Assembly: GCF_014201375.1 (NCBI RefSeq)
Contig: NZ_JACHDZ010000004.1
Coordinates: forward strand, 186,001-250,000
Source: Tunturiibacter empetritectus
GTDB lineage: Bacteria > Acidobacteriota > Terriglobia > Terriglobales > Acidobacteriaceae
Direction: 5' to 3'
DNA length: 64,000 nt
The notes beneath the pieces are model-generated. The model ran no database searches. It was not told the origin of the DNA and saw only the letters and a list, made by a program, of their open reading frames with translations. Position 1 is the stretch's first letter, and each line of letters opens with the position of its first letter. This document shows positions 45,242 to 55,559 of this stretch, piece by piece. The position numbers and the translations under genes are program-made.

Positions 45242-48200
45242 TCACTGAACGATCAGCGTGAGATTGACACTTCGCGTCAAGCCAGCGCTCGTCGCCGTCG
45301 TTACGACAGTGTAAGTCCCCGCCGTCGTCACCGGGCCTGACGGGCCGCCCGGATTCGATCCACTCGTTAAAGGAATCTCCCGTCCCACACCGCAACCGCT
45401 CGCAGCAAGCAGGAAACAAAGCAGAGCAAAACCGGCCACACTTGAGCGGCGCGCTGGACGCAGCACCAGCAAACCAAGCGGGAACAAAGTCGCAAATAAA
45501 ATAACGTCCGAGCGATTGATGAAAGGACGGCTGGACAAAGCAGAGGCTACGCCAGTCAACACGGTTACAGAAACGGTAGTCGTACTACCAAGTGGAATGC
45601 TGGAAGGCGTGACATTACAGGTCGAGTTTGCGGGCATTCCCGCGCAGGTGAAAGTTACCGTGCCGGAGACATTGGACGCCGAACTGAGCAGCAATGGAAA
45701 GACAGCATTCTGACCACTTGTGATACTGACGCTGGTGATCCCATTGGTGGTGAGCGCAAAGTCCACACCCGGTCCGGTAAGCGAGAGTGTCTGAGGCGAG
45801 TTACCCGCGCTATCTGTCACCATAAGCGATCCAGTACGCGGCCCACCAACTGTCGGCGCAAAGGCGATCTGCAACACGCAAGCAGCATCAGGCGCAACGT
45901 TTGCTCCGCAGGTGCTGCTATTCGGCAAAATCACAAAGTCTCCGGTAAGCGAGATGCCTTGTATCGAGAGCGGAGCGCCAACATTGTTGGTCAACGTAAT
46001 GGCTTGTGAAGCAGACTGAAGCCCAACGCCTGTAGGAGGGAACACAACCGTTGAGAAGGGTGCCAATGACACACCGGGCGGTGCGATGCCGATGCCGTTT
46101 AGCGCCACCGTCTGGGTTCGATACTGGTCCGCTACCGACAGTGTGCCCCTGAGAGGGCCAACGTTCTTTGGAGCGAAGGCGACGTTCATGGAGCAAGTGG
46201 AGTGCGGGTTCAGCGAGTTACCGCAGGCATTCACAACTGTGAAGTCTCCGCTTGTGATCTGTGCCGCAATGAGAGTCAACGGCAGATCGCCCGTATTTGA
46301 CAAAGTAATCTGCTGTGGAGCGCTCGCAGTATCTACCTGCTGTGCCCCAAACGTGAGTGTCAGCGGCGAGAGTGCGTCCGTTGCGGGAGATGTTCCGATT
46401 CCGCTCAGCGAAGCCGTCTGGATTCCCACATCATCGGTCACGGTTAAGGTTCCGGTTCGAGTTCCAGACGCACTAGGCGTGAACACAATCCCAACCGTGC
46501 ATCCGACCCCTGGCCCGAGGGTCGGACCACAGGTATCGACGGTGATTCTGAAATCTCCCCCGTTTATGATCGCCCCTTGCAAGCCCACAGCGTTATTACT
46601 CGTATTGGAAATAGTAATGTTTTGAACCGGGCTGGTTGCGTTGAGAGTTGTTGAAGGAAAAGTAAGCACAACGGGATCGAGAACAATCGCCGCAGCAGCC
46701 AGTCCAGTACCCGTCAATGTCGCGGTTGCCTGCCCACCGGCAACATTACCGTAAATAGTAAGGATCCCGCTTCGACCCCCCGTCGCGGTAGGTAGAAAGC
46801 TGATCTGAATCGTGCACGTCAAGTTGATAGCAATAAGTGCTGCCGTACAGTTATCAGTCTCATTGAAATCGCCCGTAACTGCCACCAGGCTGACCGTGAG
46901 CGGAGCAAGCCCTGTATTTGTAACTGTAATAGTTTGTGCCGCACTCGCGGTACCGATCGACTCACCGTTGAAGGTAAGCGCAATGGGGTTCAAACTAATG
47001 ACCGGCTGTGCTGCAATAGCTGCCGTAACCAGGGGAATCTGCCATAACCCGCGACCGTAAGTTCCAGCGCGCAACTCACCAGTGCGTCCATCACCAGTAG
47101 CCATGGCTGGTGCGGCCGCAAGTTCTACAACAGGAGCATTCGGCAAGCCGGTGCCGTAGACACTCCAGCAATTAGCAGTGGTGCACGTCGTAACCCCGGT
47201 CGTAACGTACACACCCGTATCCATCGCAACGTAAATCGTATTGGCATCGTTCGGGTCGACGACGACGCTGTTGGCCGGAGCGTCAGGCAGGTTGCTGCTA
47301 ATGTTGCTCCAATGAGCACCAGCATCAATGGAGCGATAGAGATGAGCTGCGTTGACCCCGTTTCCCGCAAAGCCCATCACTGTCGCATAGACAGTCTTCC
47401 CGGTCGCATCATGAGGATCTGCTGCGACCGCCGAAAGGTCGAACCCCCCGGAGTTGAAACTAGTCCCTTGGCCGTTTGTAACAGGAGACGTTGCAATATC
47501 CGTCCAGGTCGTTGTGCTATTTGCGGTGCCCGCCGTAGTGATGGAGTAGAGATGGCCTCCAACGCTGCCGCCCCCATCAAGTTTCCCCGCCATACCGGCA
47601 TACAGAACCGGAGAATCAGAGTCTCGCACAGTCGATGCATTGTTTAGGAGTCCGCCTGCAGCCAGAGATCGCAGAACTGGATTTTTACTAACACAGGATG
47701 TACCTAGAGGGCCGGCCAGAAGACTGCTGATTGCGTTCGAGGAAGGCCACGATGACCCACCGCTCACTGGTCCGCGCCACACCCTGCAAGTCCCGATAAG
47801 AACATTGGAAGGGAGGACGGGATCAAGCAGCCAGGGAGCATCGATGACCGAATCATCTTCATCCACCTGCGCAGGGCCAATCGTCGGCGTGCCCACAAAG
47901 TCCGCAGAAGAGCAGGCAGCCCCCTTGGAACATTGACGGATACTCACACCGGCGGCAGTGGACACGTACCACAAGGAAGGATTCGTCTGGTCGATTCCAA
48001 CGGTACCGCCTTCGCCCGTTGAAAGCTGCGGCCACGAGCTTAGACCCAGAGATGTCGTTGCCGCGGTGCCATTCGCACCAAGACCGACAAGCACGGTACC
48101 GGCATCGGAGGGATGCTGCGCAAAGCTGACGACCTCCGCCAGCGAGCCAAGGCCGCCGTTGAGATTTTGGAAGTGAGTCGCATCATCGGTGGAGCATGGA

Positions 48201-49864
48201 GTTGACTGCTCGTTCACACCGTCGGTCGACCGCCAGAGGCCGCCATCGTTGCCAAGGTAAATCAGCGGTTGCGAGGCCGTAGCCAGCGTGGCAATCGCAT
48301 GTTGAGCCGGCGCCACCTGTGCGGGCGCAGCACATCCATTCAACGCATTGGTAGTGTTGCGCAGCGCACATCCCGCGGAAACAGCGCAGCGGAAAAGATC
48401 GGCCGTCCCGACATACAGAATCGTGCCCTGAGTCGAGCCGCTCGGTCCCGATGGCGCAGCCGCAAGCGCCAGGTTATAGTCTGCCTGTGGCACGACAGTG
48501 CTGCCATTGCCAATCTCCAGCGCAGCCGATGGCAACTGCTTCCCGAAGGTGATTGTTCCGTTGCCGCAGTTCCCTCCGGAAAGACCACATACATCCTGCC
48601 ACAGCCCTTGATCGAGATTGTTTTGATCAACCGTCAGCGCAAACGTATCGCCCGTATTGGGCTGCACGGCCAACGCCCCGCGAAAGATCGGACACGATGT
48701 GCTTCCCAACGATGTTGGATCCGGTGGACAGTTCATCGCAGTAAGTCCCTGTCCAGGCTGATTCGCCAGCCGGGTCCAGGTCACGCCATCTGCCGACTCG
48801 TAGTAACCGTGATAACGAATCGCACCATAGAAACGGTGGCGAACGGGATTCCAGACAACTGCCGTCGCCGCTCGGCCACCGAGAAGTTGACTGGGAGATT
48901 GTGGGCTCTGCACCGACTGACTGCCGTCCATGATCGTGGACATCTGCCAGGTCACGCCGGCGTCGGTCGAGTAGTAAAACCCCATCACGCTGTTCGTCGC
49001 ATCCGGCGCATTGACTAGAACACCCTCCGCCGCCTGTGAAACTGCTGCAACGACAGTGCCCGGAGTAGCCGTACTCCATGCAAAACCTGCGAAGCCTAGT
49101 CCACTGAAGAGGTGGTTGCCTGCAACGCCATCCTGAGAGTTTTGAATAAGCGTCCACGTCACGCCGTTATCTGCCGAGCGCAACAGTCCGCTTCCGTAAA
49201 AGGAATCGGAGGCGTCGTTAGGATCCCCTGTCCCTGCAAGGATCACGCCAGATTGAACACTGATTGCACCGATACTGAGCGACGGAATCGCGGCGGTTCC
49301 CGCATTCGCGCTGAAGACCGGCAGCGTATCCGTGAGCGGGACGAAGGTGACGGTGGCCGATGGTCCAGCCGCATTGATCGACTTCCAAACTCCACCGCCT
49401 ATCGTCCCAAGATAGACCGTATTGCCAGTTGGATCAGCAGGGTCGATCGCAATCGCTGTGACCCGACCGGTCACATTGCCATAGGCGATGCTGGCAACCT
49501 GATGCGGCCCAACTGCCTGCCACGGCGCGCTCAAACTCGACAGTTGCGCTGAAGCAGCTTGCTCCACCAACATCGCCGCGTGCTTCTGCCGAGCGGAGTC
49601 CATGACTTGTGCAGCCGGTACATCTCCGGCAAGAGTACGGCCATCGACAAAGCGACGCGACCTGACCGTGTGCGACGAGAGGGAATTAGCCGAAGGCACG
49701 CTGCCTTCATGCTGCGCAGCGGTCGGTACGGGGGACAGCTGACCGAAGACAAGAACGGGCACCGTCAACGCGAGAAAGAAAATGACTGCAGAAAAGAAGC
49801 GACTCGCCCAGTAGGGGAGATGCTCTGCGAGACGCTCGTGTTGTGAGGATAGAACCAGGCCCAT
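45242..49864 (-). CDS. Giant secreted protein: beta-propeller, four choice-of-anchor-D repeats, Ig-like end
   Basis: The predicted protein has about 1540 residues from ATG 49864, chosen because a signal peptide core (FFSAVIFFLALTVPVLVFG) follows at normal distance; ATG 49918 is also possible. Residues about 80-950 have VPS10/sialidase-like propeller sequence (RVTAIAIDPADPTGNTVYLG, GGGVWKSIN, YYSTDAGVTWQ). Four repeats of about 100 residues (ASH/choice-of-anchor-D) follow, most with a Cys pair, then an Ig-like domain. Two hydrophobic segments and a lipobox-like LLAASGC come next, and finally a short Ig-type strand end (SVNLTLIVQ). It should be surface-exposed or extracellular, perhaps adhesive or polymer-binding. 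It is convergent with the BaiN-type gene at 27 bp. Confidence 0.8.
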   Translation of the reverse strand: MGLVLSSQHERLAEHLPYWASRFFSAVIFFLALTVPVLVFGQLSPVPTAAQHEGSVPSANSLSSHTVRSRRFVDGRTLAGDVPAAQVMDSARQKHAAMLVEQAASAQLSSLSAPWQAVGPHQVASIAYGNVTGRVTAIAIDPADPTGNTVYLGTIGGGVWKSINAAGPSATVTFVPLTDTLPVFSANAGTAAIPSLSIGAISVQSGVILAGTGDPNDASDSFYGSGLLRSADNGVTWTLIQNSQDGVAGNHLFSGLGFAGFAWSTATPGTVVAAVSQAAEGVLVNAPDATNSVMGFYYSTDAGVTWQMSTIMDGSQSVQSPQSPSQLLGGRAATAVVWNPVRHRFYGAIRYHGYYESADGVTWTRLANQPGQGLTAMNCPPDPTSLGSTSCPIFRGALAVQPNTGDTFALTVDQNNLDQGLWQDVCGLSGGNCGNGTITFGKQLPSAALEIGNGSTVVPQADYNLALAAAPSGPSGSTQGTILYVGTADLFRCAVSAGCALRNTTNALNGCAAPAQVAPAQHAIATLATASQPLIYLGNDGGLWRSTDGVNEQSTPCSTDDATHFQNLNGGLGSLAEVVSFAQHPSDAGTVLVGLGANGTAATTSLGLSSWPQLSTGEGGTVGIDQTNPSLWYVSTAAGVSIRQCSKGAACSSADFVGTPTIGPAQVDEDDSVIDAPWLLDPVLPSNVLIGTCRVWRGPVSGGSSWPSSNAISSLLAGPLGTSCVSKNPVLRSLAAGGLLNNASTVRDSDSPVLYAGMAGKLDGGGSVGGHLYSITTAGTANSTTTWTDIATSPVTNGQGTSFNSGGFDLSAVAADPHDATGKTVYATVMGFAGNGVNAAHLYRSIDAGAHWSNISSNLPDAPANSVVVDPNDANTIYVAMDTGVYVTTGVTTCTTANCWSVYGTGLPNAPVVELAAAPAMATGDGRTGELRAGTYGRGLWQIPLVTAAIAAQPVISLNPIALTFNGESIGTASAAQTITVTNTGLAPLTVSLVAVTGDFNETDNCTAALIAINLTCTIQISFLPTATGGRSGILTIYGNVAGGQATATLTGTGLAAAAIVLDPVVLTFPSTTLNATSPVQNITISNTSNNAVGLQGAIINGGDFRITVDTCGPTLGPGVGCTVGIVFTPSASGTRTGTLTVTDDVGIQTASLSGIGTSPATDALSPLTLTFGAQQVDTASAPQQITLSNTGDLPLTLIAAQITSGDFTVVNACGNSLNPHSTCSMNVAFAPKNVGPLRGTLSVADQYRTQTVALNGIGIAPPGVSLAPFSTVVFPPTGVGLQSASQAITLTNNVGAPLSIQGISLTGDFVILPNSSTCGANVAPDAACVLQIAFAPTVGGPRTGSLMVTDSAGNSPQTLSLTGPGVDFALTTNGITSVSITSGQNAVFPLLLSSASNVSGTVTFTCAGMPANSTCNVTPSSIPLGSTTTVSVTVLTGVASALSSRPFINRSDVILFATLFPLGLLVLRPARRSSVAGFALLCFLLAASGCGVGREIPLTSGSNPGGPSGPVTTAGTYTVVTTATSAGLTRSVNLTLIVQ
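45763..47006 (-). repeat. Four tandem choice-of-anchor-D (ASH) coding repeats
   Basis: The translated units begin with LNPIALTF, LDPVVLTF, LSPLTLTFG and LAPFSTVVF. Each continues with an ITxTN/SNT block, GDF, a cysteine-containing middle, F.P...G.R.G.L.V.D and a closing L.G.G. Each unit is roughly 300 bp. The DNA copies have diverged, so they are not a recombination-prone perfect repeat. Confidence 0.75.
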
Positions 49865-50179
49865 AGCGTGTGATCCGCGACGTAAAAGACAGCTAACATT
49901 GATGCTGCAAGCTGACATCGGATGAGTCAACGCTAGAGCAGGAGAAGGTACGACAGACAGTGCCAGAACGGGATGAGAAATCTCTCATGAACGTTCGACG
50001 TTTGGGCGTTACCGGGGCTCTGTGGCCACCTCTTCAAAGCTTTCCAAATAGCAATATAGTGGAGGTCAAGCAAAGTCCGCTATTTCTCGAATCTACCATT
50101 AGCTGCAACAGCGCCACAATCTCATCATAGTTGTAGGCTTTCCTCGAGGACAGCAGCAGGTAAGACTTTATGGGAATTC
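49865..50179. other. Intergenic region, nothing recognised
   Basis: About 315 bp between two minus-strand genes, the photolyase stop on the left and the giant secreted protein on the right, so it must hold the promoter of the latter. It is AT-richer than its surroundings. I see no terminator with a T-run and no RNA gene. Part of the right end may be coding if the upstream ATG at 49918 is used. Confidence 0.4.
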
Positions 50180-51616
50180 TTAAAACGCCAGCGAACCCTG
50201 CTGTGGAAGGATCTTCATCTGCCGCATGTACTCTTTCGAATCGAACTTCTTCCCCGTCGACGCGCCGGACATATATCGAATCTTGCCGAAGATGGGCCGC
50301 GTTCCCCAGGCACGATCGAACTTCCCCAGTATCGCCCAGGCAATCCCCGCGTAGCCATTCGGGTCCCTGCCATCCAGAAAATACTTGTCGTTGAGATAGA
50401 TGGAATACTTCATCGCGGTAGCCACGTCAGGCGTCCACTCCAGAATCTTCTTCGCCCAGTACATCCGCAGATAATTGTGCATCCAGCCATATCGAACCAT
50501 TTGAATCTGGGCTGCGTTCCAAAGATCGTCATGAGTATGCGCGTTCTCTAGTTGCTGAAGCGTATACAAATGCTCCCGCTCATCTCGGGCGTGTTCGGCA
50601 ATCGTCGTCCTTGCCCACTGCTCTGCACAATCAGGCGAATCATAGTTCGGCGTGTAGCGCACGAAGTTGACGGCGAGTTCGCGCCAGGCGATCAGTTCAT
50701 TGAAGTAGCTGTCGCGCGCAGGCTTTAACTTCGGGTTCGCCTTCGCAGCCGCTTCTACGGCAAGCGCAATCGTGATGGGACCAACATGCCCGTAATGTAG
50801 ATAGGGCGACATGCAGGAAGTTCCATCCGTCTCTGGATGATTGCGCTGCGTGTCGTAGTCTTTCAAAAGCTTTCGCGTAAAAAGTTCAAGACGCCGAAGT
50901 CCAGCATGGGTCCCCCCCTTCCATGCTTCCACCGGAGGAACGCTACGATCGAGCTCCTTCCAGTCGCGTGTCATGTCCTCATGGACGGAGTCGGCATAAA
51001 ATCCTCGAGGCCGTTTCCATTCTCGCTCCACGTGAATATTTTCGTAGGGATGCAGGTACTCCGGCAAGAGGCGATACAAGCGCGGCCGGATTGTGTACGC
51101 CCCATACTGGGCCTTTTCCATCAGCTTCGAAGGAACCACGACATCCGTATCCACAGTCCAGAACGGAATCTTAATCTTCGATGCCAACGCCCCACGCCAC
51201 TGTTCTGGCACGCGCATAGGATTTTCATCCCCAATCAAAAACGCCGCACGAACGTCAGCAAGGAACTGCTTGTGCGATTCGCGCGGAGCACGACGCATCA
51301 CAAACGAGATATTTCGAGCCGCAAGATCGACCTCGATATCCGGCAACCCTTGATTGAGAAAAACATAGTGGCGCAGATTCGCGTGGGGAAAGTTAGAAAT
51401 CCCCGCAAAATAAACTACAAGCGGAAGGCCAAGCAGGTTCGCTAAGTTAGCGGCGAGATCGACCGCATGATTATCGATACCTCTCTGCGCCCTTTGCATC
51501 CAGTAAACGACGCATCTTCCGTCCGGATCCGGAGGTGCGTCTCGTCGCACCTTCACACGGGGATCTTCCGACCACTCACGCAACTTTTCCGAGGAAGCAG
51601 AACTCACTTGAGACAT
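50180..51616 (-). CDS. phr: Class II CPD photolyase
   Basis: The predicted protein has 478 residues; ATG 51616 is preferred over the upstream extension to 51661. The N-terminal Rossmann domain starts at CVVYWMQRAQRGIDNHA, typical of class II. The C-terminal FAD domain contains FNELIAWRELAVNFVRY and the class II signature DGRDPNGYAGIAWAI with RPIFGKIRYMS. The enzyme uses reduced FAD and light to split cyclobutane pyrimidine dimers. Class II photolyases occur in scattered bacteria as well as in plants and animals. The oxidase operon upstream ends at a strong terminator, so this gene should have its own promoter in the 88-bp gap. Confidence 0.95.
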   Translation of the reverse strand: MSQVSSASSEKLREWSEDPRVKVRRDAPPDPDGRCVVYWMQRAQRGIDNHAVDLAANLANLLGLPLVVYFAGISNFPHANLRHYVFLNQGLPDIEVDLAARNISFVMRRAPRESHKQFLADVRAAFLIGDENPMRVPEQWRGALASKIKIPFWTVDTDVVVPSKLMEKAQYGAYTIRPRLYRLLPEYLHPYENIHVEREWKRPRGFYADSVHEDMTRDWKELDRSVPPVEAWKGGTHAGLRRLELFTRKLLKDYDTQRNHPETDGTSCMSPYLHYGHVGPITIALAVEAAAKANPKLKPARDSYFNELIAWRELAVNFVRYTPNYDSPDCAEQWARTTIAEHARDEREHLYTLQQLENAHTHDDLWNAAQIQMVRYGWMHNYLRMYWAKKILEWTPDVATAMKYSIYLNDKYFLDGRDPNGYAGIAWAILGKFDRAWGTRPIFGKIRYMSGASTGKKFDSKEYMRQMKILPQQGSLAF

Positions 51617-51659
51617 ATCTCGAGTGTACGAGGCGGTGCTATAGTGATTTGACCGCAAC

Positions 51660-51684
51660 AAAAAATGCGACCCGAAGGCCGCAT
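51660..51684 (-). terminator. Rho-independent terminator closing the ACIII-caa3 operon
   Basis: On the minus strand, ATGCGGCC and GGTCGCAT form an eight-pair stem (one G-U) capped by a TTCG tetraloop, followed by six T residues (51665 down to 51660). It starts 20 bp after the ctaF stop codon. Confidence 0.95.
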
Positions 51685-51704
51685 CCTTGTAAAAACCATC
51701 TGCG

Positions 51705-52040
51705 CTACCAGAGTCCCCACGCCCGGCTGATGTAGTCGCTCATCGTCATCGTAATCAATACCAAAAACGTGAAAAATCCTGCGGCAACCGTCAGCTTGAT
51801 CAGATTGGACTGATATTTGACGTGCATAAAAAACAGAATCACTACAACAGCCTTAAAGCTTGCAATAGCCAGCGCTACGACTGGATTGAAAATCCCCAGA
51901 TCGACATAGGCCGCGCCTACCGTAATCCCGGTAAAGACCAGCAATGTGGCAAAAACAATTCCATAGGTCACCGGCGTGATGATGTGGTGATCGGCGTGTT
52001 CTGGATTAATTACATTCGACGGATCGTGATACTCGGACAT
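51705..52040 (-). CDS. ctaF: Cytochrome c oxidase subunit IV (CtaF/CyoD-like)
   Basis: The predicted protein has 111 residues; ATG 52040 has GGAAGGAG at ideal spacing, so the seven-residue upstream extension is rejected. After a His/Asp-rich N-terminus (HADHHIITPVTYG) there are three hydrophobic helices, the second with ALAIASFKAVVVILFFMHV, which is the family signature. It stabilises the CuB side of haem-copper oxidases. It is the last gene of the operon, 42 bp after ctaE and just before the terminator. Confidence 0.92.
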   Translation of the reverse strand: MSEYHDPSNVINPEHADHHIITPVTYGIVFATLLVFTGITVGAAYVDLGIFNPVVALAIASFKAVVVILFFMHVKYQSNLIKLTVAAGFFTFLVLITMTMSDYISRAWGLW

Positions 52041-52082
52041 GGGTCTTCTCCTTCCAGCCAAAACGGCGTTATGCAGTCGCGG

Positions 52083-52847
52083 CTAGTAGCCGGGGTGTCG
52101 GTTGATCAGATAAAGCAAGGGGAAAAGAAAGAGCCAGACGATATCCACAAAGTGCCAATACAATCCGAAGTTTTCGATAGGCGCGACATACCCCGAGGAG
52201 AACTCCCCTCGATTGGCACGCCATGTAAGCCAGAATAGAAGCCCGATTCCGAGGACCATGTGGAACGCATGCATTCCCGTCATCGCAAAGTAGAGGAAGA
52301 AGAAGACCTGTGTCTTCTGCGCCATATCAGGTGCGAGCGGCTTCTCCTTCAATCCATACGCCTGAGGATTGATGAATTGAGATACATCAAAGTGCGCACC
52401 TGGGATGTGATGCTTCTCCCACTTCTCGTGGTACTCAACCGCTTTGATACCGAGAAAGGCGACCCCGAAGAAGGTCGTGAGCACCAGAAAAAGAACAAGA
52501 AGCCCTTTCTTCTGCACCTCCGCAGCCCACACCCCTAACGCCATAAAAAATCCCGAGGTAATCAGAATGGCGGTGTTAGCCGCCCCCAGAGGAATGCTGA
52601 GCTGATTGGAGGACACGACGAACGCATCATGGTACCAGTTGCGGTACAGCAGATAGGCGAAGAACAACCCGCCAAAGAACATGATCTCAGTCAGCAGGAA
52701 AAGCCACATGCCAAACGTGGCAGCCTCGCGCTGCTGCTCCTTCGTCTCGAAGTGATGGCGGTGTTGTGGCAGAACGACATGCTCATGTTCCGCCGCAACC
52801 GCAGTCTCGTGCGTGTGTGGATGCGTAGCTACGATCGCATTATCCAA
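52083..52847 (-). CDS. ctaE: Cytochrome c oxidase subunit III
   Basis: The predicted protein has 254 residues. A His-rich cytoplasmic tail ([16 protein letters not shown]) precedes seven hydrophobic helices. Conserved blocks are [32 protein letters not shown] and [18 protein letters not shown], the last being the standard C-terminal end. It supports stability of the proton-uptake path of subunit I. The start overlaps the end of ctaD by 8 bp, implying coupled translation. Confidence 0.97.
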   Translation of the reverse strand: MDNAIVATHPHTHETAVAAEHEHVVLPQHRHHFETKEQQREAATFGMWLFLLTEIMFFGGLFFAYLLYRNWYHDAFVVSSNQLSIPLGAANTAILITSGFFMALGVWAAEVQKKGLLVLFLVLTTFFGVAFLGIKAVEYHEKWEKHHIPGAHFDVSQFINPQAYGLKEKPLAPDMAQKTQVFFFLYFAMTGMHAFHMVLGIGLLFWLTWRANRGEFSSGYVAPIENFGLYWHFVDIVWLFLFPLLYLINRHPGY

Positions 52848-54510
52848 CGGTCGTCACCTCTTGTGCAGTCTTGTGGGCGAGCCATTCGTAGTCATAAGCT
52901 TCATGATCAACGACTGGCGTCTCGATAAAGTTTTCGGTCAGCGGTGGCGACTGAATCTGCCACTCAAGCCCGGTGGCCTGCCATGGGTTATTGCCTGCAA
53001 TCGCGCCATACTTCAGCGACCAACCCAGGTACAGCAGCGGTAACATATAACCAACGCCGAGCACCGTAGCTCCCGCGGTTGATAGTACGTTCAGCACCTG
53101 GAACTCCGGCGGATAAGCATGGTAGCGCCGTGGCATTCCCAGGTAGCCAAGAATGAACTGCGGCAGGAAGGTCAGGTTGAATCCGATAAAGGTCGTAACC
53201 GCTGCAAGCTTGGAGAGCGACTCAGGATACATACGCCCGGTCATCTTCGGCCACCAGAAATGAATGCCCGCCAGGAACGCCATCAACATCCCACCCACCA
53301 TCACAAAGTGAAAGTGAGCGACGATGAAGTACGTCTCCGTCAGATGAATGTCCATGCCCAGCGCGCCCAGGAACACTCCCGTCATACCGCCAATCGTGAA
53401 CAGTCCCAGAAACCCAAACGCATAGAGCATCGGCGTCTCGAACGTAATCGACCCCTTCTGCAGCGTAAACGCCCAGTTGAAGATCTTGATCGCCGAAGGA
53501 ACCGCCACAAGCATCGTCAGCAGCGAGAACACGAGCGCCGAGTAGTTGGACACACCCATGATGAACATATGATGGGCCCAGACAAAGAACCCAAACAGAG
53601 CAATCGCCACCGACGAGAATGCGACCGCCGTATAACCGAACACCCGCTTGCGGCTGAAGGTACTAATCACCTCAGAGATCACACCCATGCCTGGAAGAAT
53701 CATGATGTAAACCGCGGGGTGAGAGTAGAACCAGAAGAGATGCTGGAACAGCAGCGGATCGCCGCCCTTGGTCGGATCGAAGACGCCAATTCCAACCAGC
53801 CTCTCGAGAGCAACCAGGACCAGCGTGATTGCCAGAACCGGCGTTCCAAGCACCATCAAAATCGACGCGGCGTAATTTGACCAGCAGAACAGCGGCATAC
53901 GGAACCACGTCATGCCAGGCGCCCGCATCCGGTGGATCGTAACGATGAAATTCAATCCGGTAAAGATCGACGAAAATCCAATGATGAAGACTCCCGTAGC
54001 GGCCGTCACCACATGGGTATTCAAATAATGTGTCGACAGAGGAGTCGTGAAGGTCCAGCCCGTATCGACGCCACCCAGAACCAACGCGGCCATCGTAAAG
54101 AGACCGCCGATCCAGTACAGATACCAGCTCAGCAGATTCACCTTGGGAAAGGCCAGGTCCTTCGCGCCAACCATGATCGGAATCAGGAAATTTCCCAGAG
54201 TCGCCGGCACCGATGGCACAAGAAACAGGAAGACCATGATGATGCCATGCATGGAGAAAAACTTGTTGTAGGTGTCGGAGGCAACCAGATCGGGCTGTGG
54301 TGTCAGCAGTTCCAACCTGATGAGACCCGCAAACGCACCCCCGATGAAAAAGAAGAACGTAATCGAGATCAGATACAGGATTGCAATGCGCTTGTGGTCG
54401 CCAGTAAACAACCAGCTGAGCAGCCCATCCTCATTGTTCAGATAGTTACGCTTCGGAATCGTAGCCGTTCTCTGATCCGGCAGGTTGACGATTGTGTGGG
54501 TTGCACTCAT
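52840..54510 (-). CDS. ctaD: Cytochrome c oxidase subunit I, A2-type caa3
   Basis: The predicted protein has 556 residues and 12 core helices. Metal ligands: His88 (low-spin haem), His264, His313 and His314 (CuB), His399 (haem a3) and His401 (low-spin haem). The helix VI motif reads [10 protein letters not shown] (262-264 YSH): the glutamate of A1 oxidases is replaced and the Tyr-Ser pair typical of A2 oxidases, such as that of Rhodothermus marinus, is present. Tyr268 is the cross-linked tyrosine position. It reduces O2 to water and pumps protons across the inner membrane. Its start overlaps the ctaC end by 4 bp. Confidence 0.98.
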   Translation of the reverse strand: MSATHTIVNLPDQRTATIPKRNYLNNEDGLLSWLFTGDHKRIAILYLISITFFFFIGGAFAGLIRLELLTPQPDLVASDTYNKFFSMHGIIMVFLFLVPSVPATLGNFLIPIMVGAKDLAFPKVNLLSWYLYWIGGLFTMAALVLGGVDTGWTFTTPLSTHYLNTHVVTAATGVFIIGFSSIFTGLNFIVTIHRMRAPGMTWFRMPLFCWSNYAASILMVLGTPVLAITLVLVALERLVGIGVFDPTKGGDPLLFQHLFWFYSHPAVYIMILPGMGVISEVISTFSRKRVFGYTAVAFSSVAIALFGFFVWAHHMFIMGVSNYSALVFSLLTMLVAVPSAIKIFNWAFTLQKGSITFETPMLYAFGFLGLFTIGGMTGVFLGALGMDIHLTETYFIVAHFHFVMVGGMLMAFLAGIHFWWPKMTGRMYPESLSKLAAVTTFIGFNLTFLPQFILGYLGMPRRYHAYPPEFQVLNVLSTAGATVLGVGYMLPLLYLGWSLKYGAIAGNNPWQATGLEWQIQSPPLTENFIETPVVDHEAYDYEWLAHKTAQEVTTVG

Positions 54511-55550
54511 GGCTTCACCGTCCCTGGCGTTGTCGGCGCCGTTTGGTTCGACTGTGACGTGGTCAGCGTCTGCTGCACACGGTAGTTGGTCTGCATAGCT
54601 TTGATGTACTCGACCAGATCGATCAGGCCGTCTTCGCTGATCTGTCCTTGATAGGTCGGCATAATCGGCGCATATCCAGCCGTAATATGTTGCGAAGGAT
54701 TCAGGATCGCGTCACGCAGATAGGCGTCGTTGACCAGAACCTGGGACCCGCTGGCCAGTTGCAGCTTCGATCCGTAAACACCCGCAAGATTTGGCCCGCG
54801 CGCCGCCGCACTTCCCGAATGGCATGCGTTGCATCCCATGCTGGCAAAGAGTCTCTCGCCATTCTGAGCCAGCGACATTCCGCTGGTGGACTCCTGTGTC
54901 CATTTGTCGTAGTCATCCGGGCTCAACACCGTAACTTCGCCGATCATCGCCGAGTGATTCGTCCCGCAATATTGCGTGCAGAAGATGTGGTAGGTCCCCG
55001 GAGTCGTGGCCTGGAACCAGACCGTCGAGTAGCGTCCCGGAATCACCTCGCGCTTGACGCGAAAATCAGGAATAGAAAAGCTGTGAAACACATCCTGCGA
55101 GATCATCGTCAGCTGCACAGGACGGCCAGTCGGCACATGCAGCGCGTTGATCTCATGCTGTCCGCCAGGGTGCTCCGCCTTCCACATCCACTGCTTGCCG
55201 ACAACATAGATATTCATCGCATTGGTCGGAGGATTGTAGATGCGGAAGTACAGCAACGCGCCCCAGACAAACACAATCAGGAAGAGAGCGAGAGGAATAA
55301 TGGTCCAGGTCGCCTCAAGCAAGGTCGAGCCTTCCACCTGGACCGCGACCGGGTGCTTCTCCTTGCGGTAGCGAATCGAGAAGCCAAAGACCAAGACGCC
55401 TACCAGCACCAGACCGACTACCGTGATCAACAGCAGGAAGAAGTAGAGCGCGTCAGCGTAGGGCGCAATGGTCGACGCCTCGCGCGGAAAGAGCGCCGAA
55501 GCGTTGAGCCACTTCACCAAAAATTGCCACAGGACTGGACTGATATGCAT
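54507..55550 (-). CDS. ctaC: Cytochrome c oxidase subunit II with fused cytochrome c domain
   Basis: The predicted protein has 347 residues. Two N-terminal helices (about 33-58 and 83-103) are followed by the periplasmic cupredoxin domain with complete CuA ligands: His156, Cys191, Cys195, His199 and Met202. A fused cytochrome c domain follows, with CNACH at 240-244 and the axial Met297 in PIMPTY. The fusion defines the oxidase as caa3: electrons can arrive directly at the bound haem c, here probably from ActE of the neighbouring complex III. It overlaps ctaD by 4 bp. Confidence 0.97.
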   Translation of the reverse strand: MHISPVLWQFLVKWLNASALFPREASTIAPYADALYFFLLLITVVGLVLVGVLVFGFSIRYRKEKHPVAVQVEGSTLLEATWTIIPLALFLIVFVWGALLYFRIYNPPTNAMNIYVVGKQWMWKAEHPGGQHEINALHVPTGRPVQLTMISQDVFHSFSIPDFRVKREVIPGRYSTVWFQATTPGTYHIFCTQYCGTNHSAMIGEVTVLSPDDYDKWTQESTSGMSLAQNGERLFASMGCNACHSGSAAARGPNLAGVYGSKLQLASGSQVLVNDAYLRDAILNPSQHITAGYAPIMPTYQGQISEDGLIDLVEYIKAMQTNYRVQQTLTTSQSNQTAPTTPGTVKP

Positions 55551-55559
55551 CGTTACCCT

